Shown: positions 17,432-26,335, counted from the stretch's first letter. The stretch is DNA of 64,000 bases from Hungatella sp. UBA3048 (GCA_002367105.1 DFCS01000050.1:77112-141111); one strand, 5' to 3'. The notes: generated from the sequence alone by a model not told the origin. Program-made: numbers and translations.

Positions 17432-18652
17432 ATGATGAGAAATTTTGAAAAATCAAGTAAGCTGGATCATGTGTGTTATGATATCAGAGGTCCGGTCATG
17501 GATGAAGCAAACCGGATGATCGATCAGGGAGTAGATATATTAAAATTAAACATTGGAAATCCGGCCCCCTTTGGATTTCGTGCGCCGGAGGAACTGCTTA
17601 AGCGAATGAATGAAAACCTGTCCCATACGGAAGGCTACTCGGATTCCAAAGGGCTGTTATCGGCCAGAAGGGCCATCGTAAAATACTGTCAGAAAAAAGG
17701 GATTGAACAGGTTAATGTGGATGATGTATACACGGGTAACGGCGTAAGCGAGCTGATTACCTTAGCCATGCAGGGGCTGTTAAACAGTGGGGATGAGGTT
17801 TTGGTACCTTCTCCGGACTATCCTTTATGGACTGCGTCGGTAACCCTTTCGGGAGGAACCGCTGTCCATTACATGTGCGACGAAGAGGCGGAGTGGTACC
17901 CGGATATCAACGATATCAAAAGTAAAATTACAAGCAGAACCAAAGGGATTGTCATCATCAACCCCAACAATCCTACCGGTACCTTATACCCCAGGGAAGT
18001 CCTTAAGGAGATTGTGGAAGTATGCCGGAAATATGGTCTGATCATCTTTGCGGATGAAATTTATGACAGGCTCGTTTTTGACGGCCTGGAACATGTATCC
18101 ATTGCCTCTCTGGCACCGGATCTTTTGACCATTACATTCAATGGCCTTTCAAAGTCCCATTTAATAGCAGGATACCGATGCGGCTGGATGAGCCTTTGCG
18201 GTGATAAATCCTTTGCCAAAGGCTATGTGGAAGGGATAAATTTATTGTCCTCCATGAGGCTTTGCTCCAATGTTCCTGCCCAGTCCGTGATCGAGACTGC
18301 ACTGGAAATGGAAGAGGAAACAAGACAATTGATGATACCGGGCGGGAGAATATACGAACAGAGAAAATACACGTTCCAGGCGTTAAATGAGATTCCGGGA
18401 ATTTCCGTCATAAAACCCAAAGCAGCCTTTTACATGTTTCCTAAAATCAATACCGGTAAATTTAATATCTATGATGATGAAAAGTTTGTATTAGACTTTT
18501 TAAAGGATAAGAAGATTCTGCTGACTCATGGAGGCGGGTTCCACTGGGAAAAACCGGATCATTTCCGGGTTGTTTACCTTCCGGAGCTAAGTCAGTTAAA
18601 GGTGGCATGTGATAAGCTGGCTGATTTCATGTCTTATTACATACAGAAATAG
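17432..18652 (+). CDS. alaA: AlaA-type alanine/valine-like aminotransferase (class I/II)
   Basis: A 406-residue PLP-dependent fold-I aminotransferase. It is very similar along its length to E. coli AlaA: KSSKLDHVCYDIRGPV at the start, LKLNIGNPAPFGF, TGNGVSELI, VLVPSPDYPLWTA, INPNNPTG near residue 188, DEIYDRLVF near 215, and the PLP lysine in FNGLSKSHLIAGYR. It should interconvert pyruvate and alanine using glutamate. A T-box leader controls it, so its expression responds to charging of a particular tRNA. ATG 17432 and 17435 are both possible starts, with AGAGGAGA ahead. Confidence 0.92.
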   Translation: MMRNFEKSSKLDHVCYDIRGPVMDEANRMIDQGVDILKLNIGNPAPFGFRAPEELLKRMNENLSHTEGYSDSKGLLSARRAIVKYCQKKGIEQVNVDDVYTGNGVSELITLAMQGLLNSGDEVLVPSPDYPLWTASVTLSGGTAVHYMCDEEAEWYPDINDIKSKITSRTKGIVIINPNNPTGTLYPREVLKEIVEVCRKYGLIIFADEIYDRLVFDGLEHVSIASLAPDLLTITFNGLSKSHLIAGYRCGWMSLCGDKSFAKGYVEGINLLSSMRLCSNVPAQSVIETALEMEEETRQLMIPGGRIYEQRKYTFQALNEIPGISVIKPKAAFYMFPKINTGKFNIYDDEKFVLDFLKDKKILLTHGGGFHWEKPDHFRVVYLPELSQLKVACDKLADFMSYYIQK

Positions 18653-18658
18653 CGGCAA

Positions 18659-18702
18659 AAGAGCATTGGAAACAGCCTGTATTCCAGCTGCCCAATGCTC
18701 TT
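18659..18702. terminator. bidirectional terminator
   Basis: AAGAGCATTGG (18659-18669) pairs perfectly with CCAATGCTCTT (18692-18702) across a 22-nt loop that itself contains CAGC/GCTG arms. It lies between the convergent aminotransferase and SGNH genes and can serve both strands. Confidence 0.65.
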
Positions 18703-18708
18703 AACGTG

Positions 18709-19674
18709 TTAATGCTGTTCCGTCAGTTTGAGATAATTTTTAAACTCTTTGTTCCAGCCTGCAAACAGAGCATTCTCCCGGTGGTCGGTTAAGTCTGTGT
18801 GCTCTGATAAATATTTTCCCATATAGTCTGACACTTTTTTTGCTCCAAAGTAGTTTAAGTGATCACCGTCATCACGGGAATCCTTTGCCCAGTCAATGCC
18901 CAGGGTATCGATATCTAAATTTAAGTCAATGTAAGTCAGCTGGTTTTCGTTGGCAAAGGCTGCAGCGGCATTGTGCTTTGCGTAGGACCAGCACTTTGGC
19001 GAAGGTGCGCTGTATAGGATCAGCTGGATATCCTTATCCCTGCACAGGCCTGCGATTTTTTTTAAGTATAATAAGGGCTGCTCGTCAATCACATAAACAT
19101 CGTCGGTTTCAGTGACATAAGGCCCGCTTTTGTAGGGATTGACGATTGCACTGTACTGATATCCTTTATAAACCGTAATTTGCTCCTGCTTTATCTTATG
19201 GCCTAAAGATTTCAGCATATAAAAATGAAAGAATTTCCAGTTGTCATGGTATTTGTAAATAGGAAATATCTTTTTGACTGTTTCTTCGATGGAAGTTTCA
19301 AGGGTATTGATATATTTGAAGTCCCGGTAAAATGCATTGGTTTCCAGGAAAACAACCTTTGGATGCTGGTTTTTAAGCACCCGCTCCAGCAGATAGTAAG
19401 TATCCTGAAGCTGTTGGCTTGGGACGCCGCAGTTATATCCCGTGTAGCCGTAATCATTCCAGACCTCCATGGGCGAAATGCTGGCGCTGCATTCGCTGTC
19501 CCCGATCGCCACATAGTCTATGGTGTTTTTTGGCTCCTTTAGGATGCCGTTTGCCTTTTTATACAGGCTGTCTCCCATGTTATTGTAAGGAATCAGCAGG
19601 TAGGAGGCAATGTACAATAAAAGAAAAAGTCCGGTTAAAAATGAAATTGTTTTTATCCTGTTTTTACTCTTCAT
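18709..19674 (-). CDS. SGNH/DltD-like acyl-transfer protein
   Basis: A 321-residue protein with one N-terminal membrane anchor (residues 9-28) and an extracytoplasmic SGNH-type domain. The nucleophile block is VAIGDSECSASISP near residue 58 and the catalytic Asp/His block is DGDHLNYFGAKKV near residue 270. As in DltD and the DHHW proteins, it would move an acyl group from the MBOAT onto a cell-surface polymer. It is the last gene of the dlt-like operon, 11 bases after the MBOAT gene. Confidence 0.8.
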   Translation of the reverse strand: MKSKNRIKTISFLTGLFLLLYIASYLLIPYNNMGDSLYKKANGILKEPKNTIDYVAIGDSECSASISPMEVWNDYGYTGYNCGVPSQQLQDTYYLLERVLKNQHPKVVFLETNAFYRDFKYINTLETSIEETVKKIFPIYKYHDNWKFFHFYMLKSLGHKIKQEQITVYKGYQYSAIVNPYKSGPYVTETDDVYVIDEQPLLYLKKIAGLCRDKDIQLILYSAPSPKCWSYAKHNAAAAFANENQLTYIDLNLDIDTLGIDWAKDSRDDGDHLNYFGAKKVSDYMGKYLSEHTDLTDHRENALFAGWNKEFKNYLKLTEQH

Positions 19675-19685
19675 CTCATCACCCC

Positions 19686-21269
19686 TTAAAATCCGGCATA
19701 AATTAGTTTTGCAGGTATATATCCGTCACCGTAAGCCCCCAAAACAATGACAAGGAGGATTGCAGCGTAAAGAAAGCTCCAGCGGGCAAATATATTCCAA
19801 CCGGAAATCCTTTCACGGATAGAGATCCCCCGTTCATGGATCACGCCCACAGTATATACCGCAAGAAATCCAAAGAAAACGGCAATGAAATCCGGCAGAG
19901 AAAGACCAAGCTTAAGGAGTGAGCCGTCAGTGACCGCTGACAAGTGAAAACCGGTGAAGATTGACCGGAACATATTCATGCCGGCGGTCAGATTGTTGGC
20001 CCGGAAGAAAAGTTCTCCCGTAAATACAATGGAAAGCAGCTTCACTGTCTGAAAACTCCTGTAAAAGCAGCAGGTCCTGTCGATCCTTAAGGTATTTGTA
20101 ATCCTCTGGACCGCCGGTTCCAACAGATTCCCCATAAGAATGAGGACAAAATAATACATTCCAAAGAAAATATAGTTCCAGCCCGTTCCGTGCCACAATC
20201 CGTTTAAGATCCACACGCCAAACAGAGCGACAGAAGAGGAGATAATCTGCCCTAAATGCCTTCCGAATTTAGCCCGTGATTTCTTTCCCAGATTCTTGAC
20301 GAATTTGGTTAAGGATATGGGATAAAAGATATAATCCTTTAACCAGGCGCCAAGGGTGATATGCCAGCGTCTCCAGAATTCCGATGCGGTTTTGGAGAAA
20401 AAGGGCTGACGGAAGTTTTCGGGAATGGTTACTCCAAACATTTCTCCTGTTCCGATGGTCATGTCAATACAGCCGGAAAAATCCGTATATAGCTGAAAGG
20501 TATATAAAACGGCACCTGCAATAACGATGATCCCGCCGTAATGATTGGGAGTATCGAAGATCGTTTCCACAAGCAGATTAAGACGGTCTGCTATAACAAG
20601 CTTTTTAAATAATCCCCATATGATCCGCTGAAGGCCGTAAGTGACGTTCTTGTATTCCAAAGGCTTTCCCTGACAGAGTGCTTTGGCAGTCTGAGCGTAG
20701 CGGCAGACAGGACCTTCCAACAGGGTTGGAAAAAAGGAGAGATACAAGGCCAGTCTGCCCAAATTGTCGTCAGCTTCTATTTTTTCATAATAAACGTCCA
20801 TCAGGTAAGAGATCGCCTGCAGGGTGTAAAAGGAGATACCGATAGGCAGGGCGAACTTCATGGCAGGCAGAAGCCTTGGGAAGGATATTGCTTTTAATAC
20901 CAGGTTCATGTTTTCGAAAAAGAAACCGGAATATTTTAAAATAAATAAAATGCTAAGCTGCAATCCGATCCCAAGCCATAAGATCCTGCGGCGTTTGGCC
21001 TCATAGGCTGCTTTTTCTGTCTTTTTATTCTCAGGGACATGAGCTGCCGATACAAAGTCCTTTTTACAGGAATCAAGCCATAGACCAATGTGGTGTATGG
21101 AGAGGGTAGAAAACAGCAGATATACCAGCAGTTTTCCGCTAAAGGAAAGGAAAAAGATATAACTGGCAGTAAGCAGTACTTTATAGCGGGAGCTTTGGGG
21201 CGCAAGCTGGTAGGCCAGCAATACAGCCGGCAAAAAGATGAATAGGTAAAGGAGTGAATTGTAAGCCAT
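19686..21269 (-). CDS. DltB-like MBOAT acyltransferase
   Basis: A 527-residue polytopic membrane protein of the MBOAT family. The histidine-bearing motif NGLWHGTGWNYIFFG and the conserved FWRRWHITLGAWLKDYIFYP are present, together with YTDFSGCIDMTIGTG. It probably takes the aminoacyl or acyl group from the carrier protein encoded 3 bases upstream and exports it through the membrane, as DltB does with D-alanyl-DltC. A cytoplasmic loop near residues 70-95 is rich in Lys and Glu. Confidence 0.9.
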   Translation of the reverse strand: MAYNSLLYLFIFLPAVLLAYQLAPQSSRYKVLLTASYIFFLSFSGKLLVYLLFSTLSIHHIGLWLDSCKKDFVSAAHVPENKKTEKAAYEAKRRRILWLGIGLQLSILFILKYSGFFFENMNLVLKAISFPRLLPAMKFALPIGISFYTLQAISYLMDVYYEKIEADDNLGRLALYLSFFPTLLEGPVCRYAQTAKALCQGKPLEYKNVTYGLQRIIWGLFKKLVIADRLNLLVETIFDTPNHYGGIIVIAGAVLYTFQLYTDFSGCIDMTIGTGEMFGVTIPENFRQPFFSKTASEFWRRWHITLGAWLKDYIFYPISLTKFVKNLGKKSRAKFGRHLGQIISSSVALFGVWILNGLWHGTGWNYIFFGMYYFVLILMGNLLEPAVQRITNTLRIDRTCCFYRSFQTVKLLSIVFTGELFFRANNLTAGMNMFRSIFTGFHLSAVTDGSLLKLGLSLPDFIAVFFGFLAVYTVGVIHERGISIRERISGWNIFARWSFLYAAILLVIVLGAYGDGYIPAKLIYAGF

Positions 21270-21272
21270 CTT

Positions 21273-21500
21273 TTATTCCTCTTTTAACCGAAGGATCATA
21301 TCCCAAATTGCCTGTGCAGAGTTAAAATTAGCGGGTACCATGTCCATGGGAGTGATCTCAATGCCAAATGCATCTTCAAGCTCCGGGATGAGAGAGAGAA
21401 TGGAAAATGAGTCTAAGAGCCCTCCGTCAATGAGTCTTGTTTCTGTTTCATAATCAATCCCTGGGTTAATATCGTTTAAGATTTCTAATAATTCTTCCAT
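21273..21500 (-). CDS. DltC-like acyl/aminoacyl carrier protein
   Basis: A 75-residue carrier protein. Ser31 in GGLLDSFSIL is the attachment site for 4'-phosphopantetheine. The helices that follow (LEDAFGIEITPMDM) are typical of DltC and other ACPs. It would carry the amino acid activated by the adenylation enzyme at 22683 and deliver it to the MBOAT. It lies between the decarboxylase gene (13-base gap) and MBOAT gene (3-base gap). Confidence 0.9.
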   Translation of the reverse strand: MEELLEILNDINPGIDYETETRLIDGGLLDSFSILSLIPELEDAFGIEITPMDMVPANFNSAQAIWDMILRLKEE

Positions 21501-21513
21501 GATTTTGTCTCCT

Positions 21514-22686
21514 TTATAGTTGAAAATAATTTAAAACATTCGTTTGTAAATGGGGTCTTGCAATACGGAAGTTGTCTCTTTCAGAATAGAGAAGGATCTG
21601 CGGCAGATCCCGGCTTAAAAATAAAGACATGCCTTCTGTTGCTGAATAAGCCCCGGTTTTTTGGAATATGATCCGGTCACCGGTCTGCAGGTTTTGAAAA
21701 GGGTATTTCTTTACAAGCACATCATTCACCGTACAAAGAGAGCCGCAGACCGTCCATTCTTTTTTCTCTCCTTCCCGGTGATTAAAATGAAGGATAGGCG
21801 GCTTTTTCATTGCCAGCATCTGCCCGTAATAATTTAGCTGGTGGATACCGCCGTCAACAATGCAGTAGGGCTCTCCCTTGTTTGTCTTCTGATCCACCAC
21901 GCTGGTTACGTAGAAACCACAAGGGGCGGCGATCAACCTACCCATCTCCAGTGCGACACTGCCGCCGAACGTAAGATTTTTGATTGACTCGGCAAGGCCA
22001 TTTAACATCTGATCTTCCTCATTTTTCTCTTCTTCAAAATAACAGACAGGAAGTCCGGGGCCATACTCCAGCCGTTTGACGGGAAAGCCGTAATCCTGAT
22101 TTAATTCCCGGCAAAACTGGTCCAGCATATGAAGTTCGTTTTCCAGTTTTGCTATTGATTTCTTTTGGGTTCCGGAAAAGTACTGGATCCCTTCTATGGT
22201 TATAAATTCATGGGAACCGCCTTCAATGATTTGCCGGATCAGGCTTTCATCCATACCGAACTGATTCCCGGAGGTCAGGCGGAGGAGGACGCGTATGGGT
22301 GTCTGAAGCATTGTGCTGCAGTCTGAAAAAATCTGCCAGTGGGAGAGAGACTCGACGGTATAAATGATCTTATCTCCATAATGTTTCAACGCGTATTCTA
22401 TGTCCTCAGGCTTCTTATGTACACCGGACATGATGACTTTCCCCATGTTGATTCCGGCTCTTTCGCAGATGGCAAATTCGCCGGGAGAACAGACCTCAAA
22501 GGAGTCCACCATCTCCTCTAAATCCTTAATTACAAATGAATTGGCCTTCATGGCATAGCATAATTCCACGTTCTCTCCAAGGACACCCCTGATCTTTCTG
22601 ATCTGTTCAGCCAGGATATCCGTATCAAAAATGTAGAAGGGGGTTTGGTATTTATGAATGTCATATTCAAACCTTATCTCGTTCAT
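21514..22686 (-). CDS. LysA/ODC-fold PLP-dependent decarboxylase in a dlt-like operon
   Basis: A 390-residue fold-III PLP enzyme related to diaminopimelate decarboxylase and to BtrK-type carrier-linked decarboxylases. Lys47 in CYAMKANS forms the Schiff base. IQYFSGTQ (167-174) replaces the HIGSQ of LysA, EYGPGLPV (207-214) is the glycine-rich phosphate loop, EMGR (247-250) matches EPGR, Cys318 in GSLCTVNDVL is the catalytic cysteine that reaches into the partner subunit, and TGAYS is at 344-348. All catalytic parts appear intact. It overlaps the adenylation gene by 4 bases, which ties it to carrier-protein chemistry rather than lysine synthesis. It may decarboxylate a free or carrier-bound amino acid; a racemase role is a less likely alternative. 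Confidence 0.85.
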   Translation of the reverse strand: MNEIRFEYDIHKYQTPFYIFDTDILAEQIRKIRGVLGENVELCYAMKANSFVIKDLEEMVDSFEVCSPGEFAICERAGINMGKVIMSGVHKKPEDIEYALKHYGDKIIYTVESLSHWQIFSDCSTMLQTPIRVLLRLTSGNQFGMDESLIRQIIEGGSHEFITIEGIQYFSGTQKKSIAKLENELHMLDQFCRELNQDYGFPVKRLEYGPGLPVCYFEEEKNEEDQMLNGLAESIKNLTFGGSVALEMGRLIAAPCGFYVTSVVDQKTNKGEPYCIVDGGIHQLNYYGQMLAMKKPPILHFNHREGEKKEWTVCGSLCTVNDVLVKKYPFQNLQTGDRIIFQKTGAYSATEGMSLFLSRDLPQILLYSERDNFRIARPHLQTNVLNYFQL

Positions 22687-24200
22687 AGCTGTTTTCCTTT
22701 ACACATTTCCAATAATTTTTTTCTGTCTATTTTTCCGTTGGCGGTGACCGGCAGTTCCGGCAGGGAATAAAACGCGGATGGAATCATATAAACCGGAAGG
22801 GATTCTCTCATCCGTACAGAAATTTCCCTTCCTTCCATTTCGCCGACATAAAATGCACCGATCCGGTTTTTCTCCTCATCAAAGACGCAGCATGCCCGCT
22901 GAATGAGAGGATAGCTGTTTATGACGGCTTCGATCTCTTCCAGTTCGATACGGTGCCCCATGTGCTTGATCTGAAAGTCCTTGCGTCCGGCAAAGCATAG
23001 GTCCCCGTTCTCATGATAGAAGGCCAGATCGCCGGTCCGGTAAATCGTTTCCAGGCAGTGAGTGTTAAGAGGATTCTGGACAAATACCTTTTTTGTCTGC
23101 TCCGGATTGTTATAATATCCCAGGGCCATAGCAGTTCCGGATACGCAAATCTCTCCAATCTCGTCCTTTTCAGTGACTAATTTGTCATCCTGATCCAGGA
23201 GGAAGACCTTTTCATTGGGAAATGCTTTTCCTATGGGAAGGGTTTCATGGGCTTCAAATTTCCGTACCACAGGGTAGTAGGTACAGTTGCATGTAATTTC
23301 TGTAGGTCCGTACAAGTTTACGTAGTACGCATCAGGAAGGTATTTCTGCCAGGTTGTTAAATGCTTAACAGGTATTGCTTCGCCGCTGAATAAGACCTTA
23401 TTAACCCTGGAGGGAACCTTATAGGTGAACCCCTTTAATTGGGGAATCAGGCACAGAGCGGAAACCGCCCAGATCAGGGTTGTTACCTGGTGTACGCATA
23501 TGAAGTCAAGGAGCTCCGTCGGAATGGAAAATAATTTTTTCGGGATAATGACCATGGTGGCTCCCACCTTAAGGGTGGAGTAAATATCCTTAACAGACAC
23601 ATCAAAGTCAAAGGGGGCCTGATTCCCGATAATGTCCTCACCGGTTATGCCGAACATGGAAGGAAAATATTCCATAAAATCAATCACCGACCGGTGACTG
23701 ACCAATACCCCCTTAGGAACGCCGGTAGAGCCTGAGGTAAAGTTGCAGTACAGAGGATCGATATCCAGAGAAAGATCACGGATAAGTTTTAGGGACTCCT
23801 CCCTTATTTCGCTTTTCACAATCTCTTGGTAATCAAACAGATTGCCGGAATATTCCACGCCTTCCGGCAGAGCTCTTAAATCCCTTAAGGTGATGATGGA
23901 ATCTGCTTTAAGAACCTTAAGAATCTGGCTGATCCGCGCAGCCGGCTGTGCGGGGCTTATCAGTACATAAAAGCATCCGGCATATGCGATTCCCATAAAT
24001 GTTTTAAGAGCCTCCACACTTTTATCCATAAAAACCACAACAGGGTTTCCCGGTGATTCATAACCGGAAAGAAAGCTGCCGATCCGCTTTGCATGTAATA
24101 ACAGTTCCTTATAAGAGCAGCTATTCTCCTGATCTGCCGCAGCAATTTTTTCCGGATAGATACTTGCAGAGTGTTCAAGATACTCCAGTACGTTTCTCAT
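22683..24200 (-). CDS. DltA-like amino acid adenylation enzyme
   Basis: A 505-residue stand-alone adenylation domain of the DltA/NRPS A-domain type. Core motifs in order: A3 NFTSGSTGVPKGV near residue 152, A4 APFDFDVSVKDIY near 190, A5 NLYGPTEITCN near 300, A7 YRTGDLAFY near 395, A8 GRKDFQIKHMGHRIELEEIE near 410 and A10 NGKIDRKKL near 492. The Asp in FDFDVSV suggests an alpha-amino substrate. It would load an amino acid onto Ser31 of the nearby carrier protein using ATP. The amino acid is unknown and the neighbouring decarboxylase makes plain D-alanine doubtful. Confidence 0.88.
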   Translation of the reverse strand: MRNVLEYLEHSASIYPEKIAAADQENSCSYKELLLHAKRIGSFLSGYESPGNPVVVFMDKSVEALKTFMGIAYAGCFYVLISPAQPAARISQILKVLKADSIITLRDLRALPEGVEYSGNLFDYQEIVKSEIREESLKLIRDLSLDIDPLYCNFTSGSTGVPKGVLVSHRSVIDFMEYFPSMFGITGEDIIGNQAPFDFDVSVKDIYSTLKVGATMVIIPKKLFSIPTELLDFICVHQVTTLIWAVSALCLIPQLKGFTYKVPSRVNKVLFSGEAIPVKHLTTWQKYLPDAYYVNLYGPTEITCNCTYYPVVRKFEAHETLPIGKAFPNEKVFLLDQDDKLVTEKDEIGEICVSGTAMALGYYNNPEQTKKVFVQNPLNTHCLETIYRTGDLAFYHENGDLCFAGRKDFQIKHMGHRIELEEIEAVINSYPLIQRACCVFDEEKNRIGAFYVGEMEGREISVRMRESLPVYMIPSAFYSLPELPVTANGKIDRKKLLEMCKGKQL

Positions 24201-24206
24201 AGGTTG

Positions 24207-25535
24207 TTACTCCTCTCTGTCTGGTTCGATTGGAAACGTCACACGAACTTTAAAATTTGTCCGGTTTTTTTGGAACTCAAAGGTACCATTCATCTGTTCT
24301 ACTATTTTCAGGCAGGTTTTAAGTCCAATGTTAGTGCTTTCTAAAAACATGCTGTCCCTGCGGATCTCATTGGAGATGGTAATGATTAAGTCATTTCCGT
24401 CTATATGGCTTTTGACAAAGACCGGCCCATCGCTGCCTGCGTATTTTTTTACATTGGAGAACAGATTATCGAATAACCGTCTTAAATATTGGATATCAGC
24501 GTTTATGCTGCAGGATTCCTCTGCCAATTCTGTTTTAACGTCAAGCCCCAGGCTGCCAAGATCGAATACGTACTCCATAAGCAGCTGCTGGAGAAGGATC
24601 TTAGCATCAAAGGTCTCCATCTGCATCAATATCTTCTCTTTACCGAACACAAGAAAATACTGGAACAGCCGGTCAGATAATTCCTTTAGCTGAATGGATT
24701 TATCTCTGCAGCTTTTGATGTATTTGTCAAACTGTTCTTCCGAATGATAGCTTTTGGAATCCAGTATTTCCAGGTAGCCGATCAGTGAGGTAAGGGGAGT
24801 CCGGATATCATGGGACATGGAAGTGATCAGCTCACTGTTTGCCTCCCAGGCTTCTTTTTCGCTTTTATACCTTGTTATGATAGAATTTCTCATGTTATCC
24901 GCATTTTTTGCCAGCAATGCAATCTCATCATTCCCTTTATAGAAAATCGGCTGCTCCAAATCCCCTTTTTCAATCAGGGATACCTCTTTTGACAAAAGCA
25001 TGATCCGGGCGATGATCCGGTGGTTGTAGAAAATCAGAATCACAAACAGAAACAGGAAAAAGACTCCCCATGAAATATAAGTTACCAGGTTATACCATTT
25101 GATTTCCGAAAAATCAATGATGGACACAGAATAGGTGCCGTCGCTGAAAGAAATATCCCATATGGCCTGTTTGCTGCTTTCTCCAATGGAACTGGCAGTT
25201 TCATAGGGAGCGTATGCATCATTCCAGAAACCGGATTCGTAGATGATATCGTTGCCGTTAAAAATAGTTACATAGGCGTATTTATGGTTCTTTACCCATT
25301 TGGAAATGGATCTTACATTTTTTACTGATACGTTATATTTATGAATGTAATTTTCAAAAGAGTTTTGATAATCGGTCAATCGTTTCCAGGCAGCATCCTC
25401 ATTCATATGGTTCCTGGATACCAGGTAATCGCCAAAAGCCTGGGAGGCAAAGTACATTAAAAAGCTGATGACCGCGCCAATGATCAAAACAAATACTTGC
25501 TTATAGCGTAAAGACGAGATCCATTTATGCTTCAT
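24207..25535 (-). CDS. two-component sensor histidine kinase
   Basis: A 442-residue membrane kinase. Two membrane segments (about 14-32 and 152-174) flank an external sensor of about 120 residues, followed by a HAMP region, the H-box MSHDIRTPLTSLIGYLEIL (His near residue 242) and an ATPase domain with the N-box LFDNLFSNVKKYA. The usual D-x-G-x-G of the G1 box is not obvious (the equivalent region reads ISNEIRRDS), although the rest of the domain is complete. It overlaps its response regulator by 11 bases and is 6 bases ahead of the adenylation gene, so it most likely senses envelope stress and controls the dlt-like operon. Confidence 0.88.
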   Translation of the reverse strand: MKHKWISSLRYKQVFVLIIGAVISFLMYFASQAFGDYLVSRNHMNEDAAWKRLTDYQNSFENYIHKYNVSVKNVRSISKWVKNHKYAYVTIFNGNDIIYESGFWNDAYAPYETASSIGESSKQAIWDISFSDGTYSVSIIDFSEIKWYNLVTYISWGVFFLFLFVILIFYNHRIIARIMLLSKEVSLIEKGDLEQPIFYKGNDEIALLAKNADNMRNSIITRYKSEKEAWEANSELITSMSHDIRTPLTSLIGYLEILDSKSYHSEEQFDKYIKSCRDKSIQLKELSDRLFQYFLVFGKEKILMQMETFDAKILLQQLLMEYVFDLGSLGLDVKTELAEESCSINADIQYLRRLFDNLFSNVKKYAGSDGPVFVKSHIDGNDLIITISNEIRRDSMFLESTNIGLKTCLKIVEQMNGTFEFQKNRTNFKVRVTFPIEPDREE

Positions 25536-26238
25536 CGATCTGATAGCCCTTTCCCCAGACGGTTCGTATGATGGTAGGATTGTTAAAATCCAGTTCCAGT
25601 TTTTTCCGAAGCTTTAAAATGTGTACCATAACAGTATTAGCGGAAGAAGGGAGGAATTTATCATTCCATACGCCCTCGTAGATTGCCTGCGCATCCTTGG
25701 CTTTTCCTATGTTCTTGACAAGATACATCAAAACCTGGAACTCTGTGTCCGTCAGCTCTATTTTTTGATTTTCCCGATAAACGAAATGACCTGCGGTATC
25801 GATCATAAGATCCTGCAGCCGGATTTCTGAACTATTAAAAAGAGGAGTTCCTTTCCCTTTATAAACAACATATCGTCTTAAAAGAGACCGGACCTTCATA
25901 AGAAGCTCTGCCTGTGAAAAAGGTTTTACAAGATAATCATCGCCGCCGTTTTCATAGGCTTCTGTTTTATCGCTTTCTTTTGATTTGGCGGTTAAAAACA
26001 TAACGGGGGCAGAAGATATCCTCCGGATCTGGGTACAGGCATCGGTTCCGGATAAACCTGGCATCATGATGTCTAAAATAATAAGGTCAATATCAGGATT
26101 ATCTGTGACTGCAGCGACTGCGTCACTTCCGTTTGCTGCTTCTGACACGGAATAGCCTTTGCTTTCCAGCTGAATGCGAAGGACTTCCCGGATGTCTGCA
26201 TCATCATCCACTACCAATATCTGCTGCAATGTACTCAT
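25525..26238 (-). CDS. OmpR-family response regulator
   Basis: A 237-residue regulator. The receiver domain has the acidic pocket VDDDAD and the phospho-acceptor Asp in LIILDIMMPG near residue 56, plus FLTAKS and the Lys in YLVKPF. The C-terminal winged helix (residues 140-237) ends in RTVWGKGYQI. It is the first gene of the dlt-like operon and is led by AGGAGG. Direct repeats upstream of its promoter fit self-control. Confidence 0.93.
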   Translation of the reverse strand: MSTLQQILVVDDDADIREVLRIQLESKGYSVSEAANGSDAVAAVTDNPDIDLIILDIMMPGLSGTDACTQIRRISSAPVMFLTAKSKESDKTEAYENGGDDYLVKPFSQAELLMKVRSLLRRYVVYKGKGTPLFNSSEIRLQDLMIDTAGHFVYRENQKIELTDTEFQVLMYLVKNIGKAKDAQAIYEGVWNDKFLPSSANTVMVHILKLRKKLELDFNNPTIIRTVWGKGYQIDEA

Positions 26239-26276
26239 GAATCGGCAGCCTCCTTTCTATTATTTTAATATGAAAA

Positions 26277-26304
26277 ATTATATCATTTATGGACAGAATA
26301 ACAA
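26277..26304 (-). promoter_or_regulatory. promoter of the dlt-like operon
   Basis: On the minus strand, TTGTTA (26299-26304) is followed after 16 bases by TATAAT (26277-26282), and transcription would begin about 30 bases before the response regulator's start. Confidence 0.7.
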
Positions 26305-26318
26305 TGAAATTCAGGGGA

Positions 26319-26335
26319 ATTAAGAATTATTAAGA
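26319..26335. promoter_or_regulatory. direct-repeat site, candidate OmpR-type operator
   Basis: ATTAAGA occurs twice, at 26319-26325 and 26329-26335, with a 10-base period. It lies 15 bases upstream of the -35 box of the response-regulator promoter. Tandem sites with one helical turn spacing are typical for OmpR/PhoB-class regulators. Confidence 0.5.
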
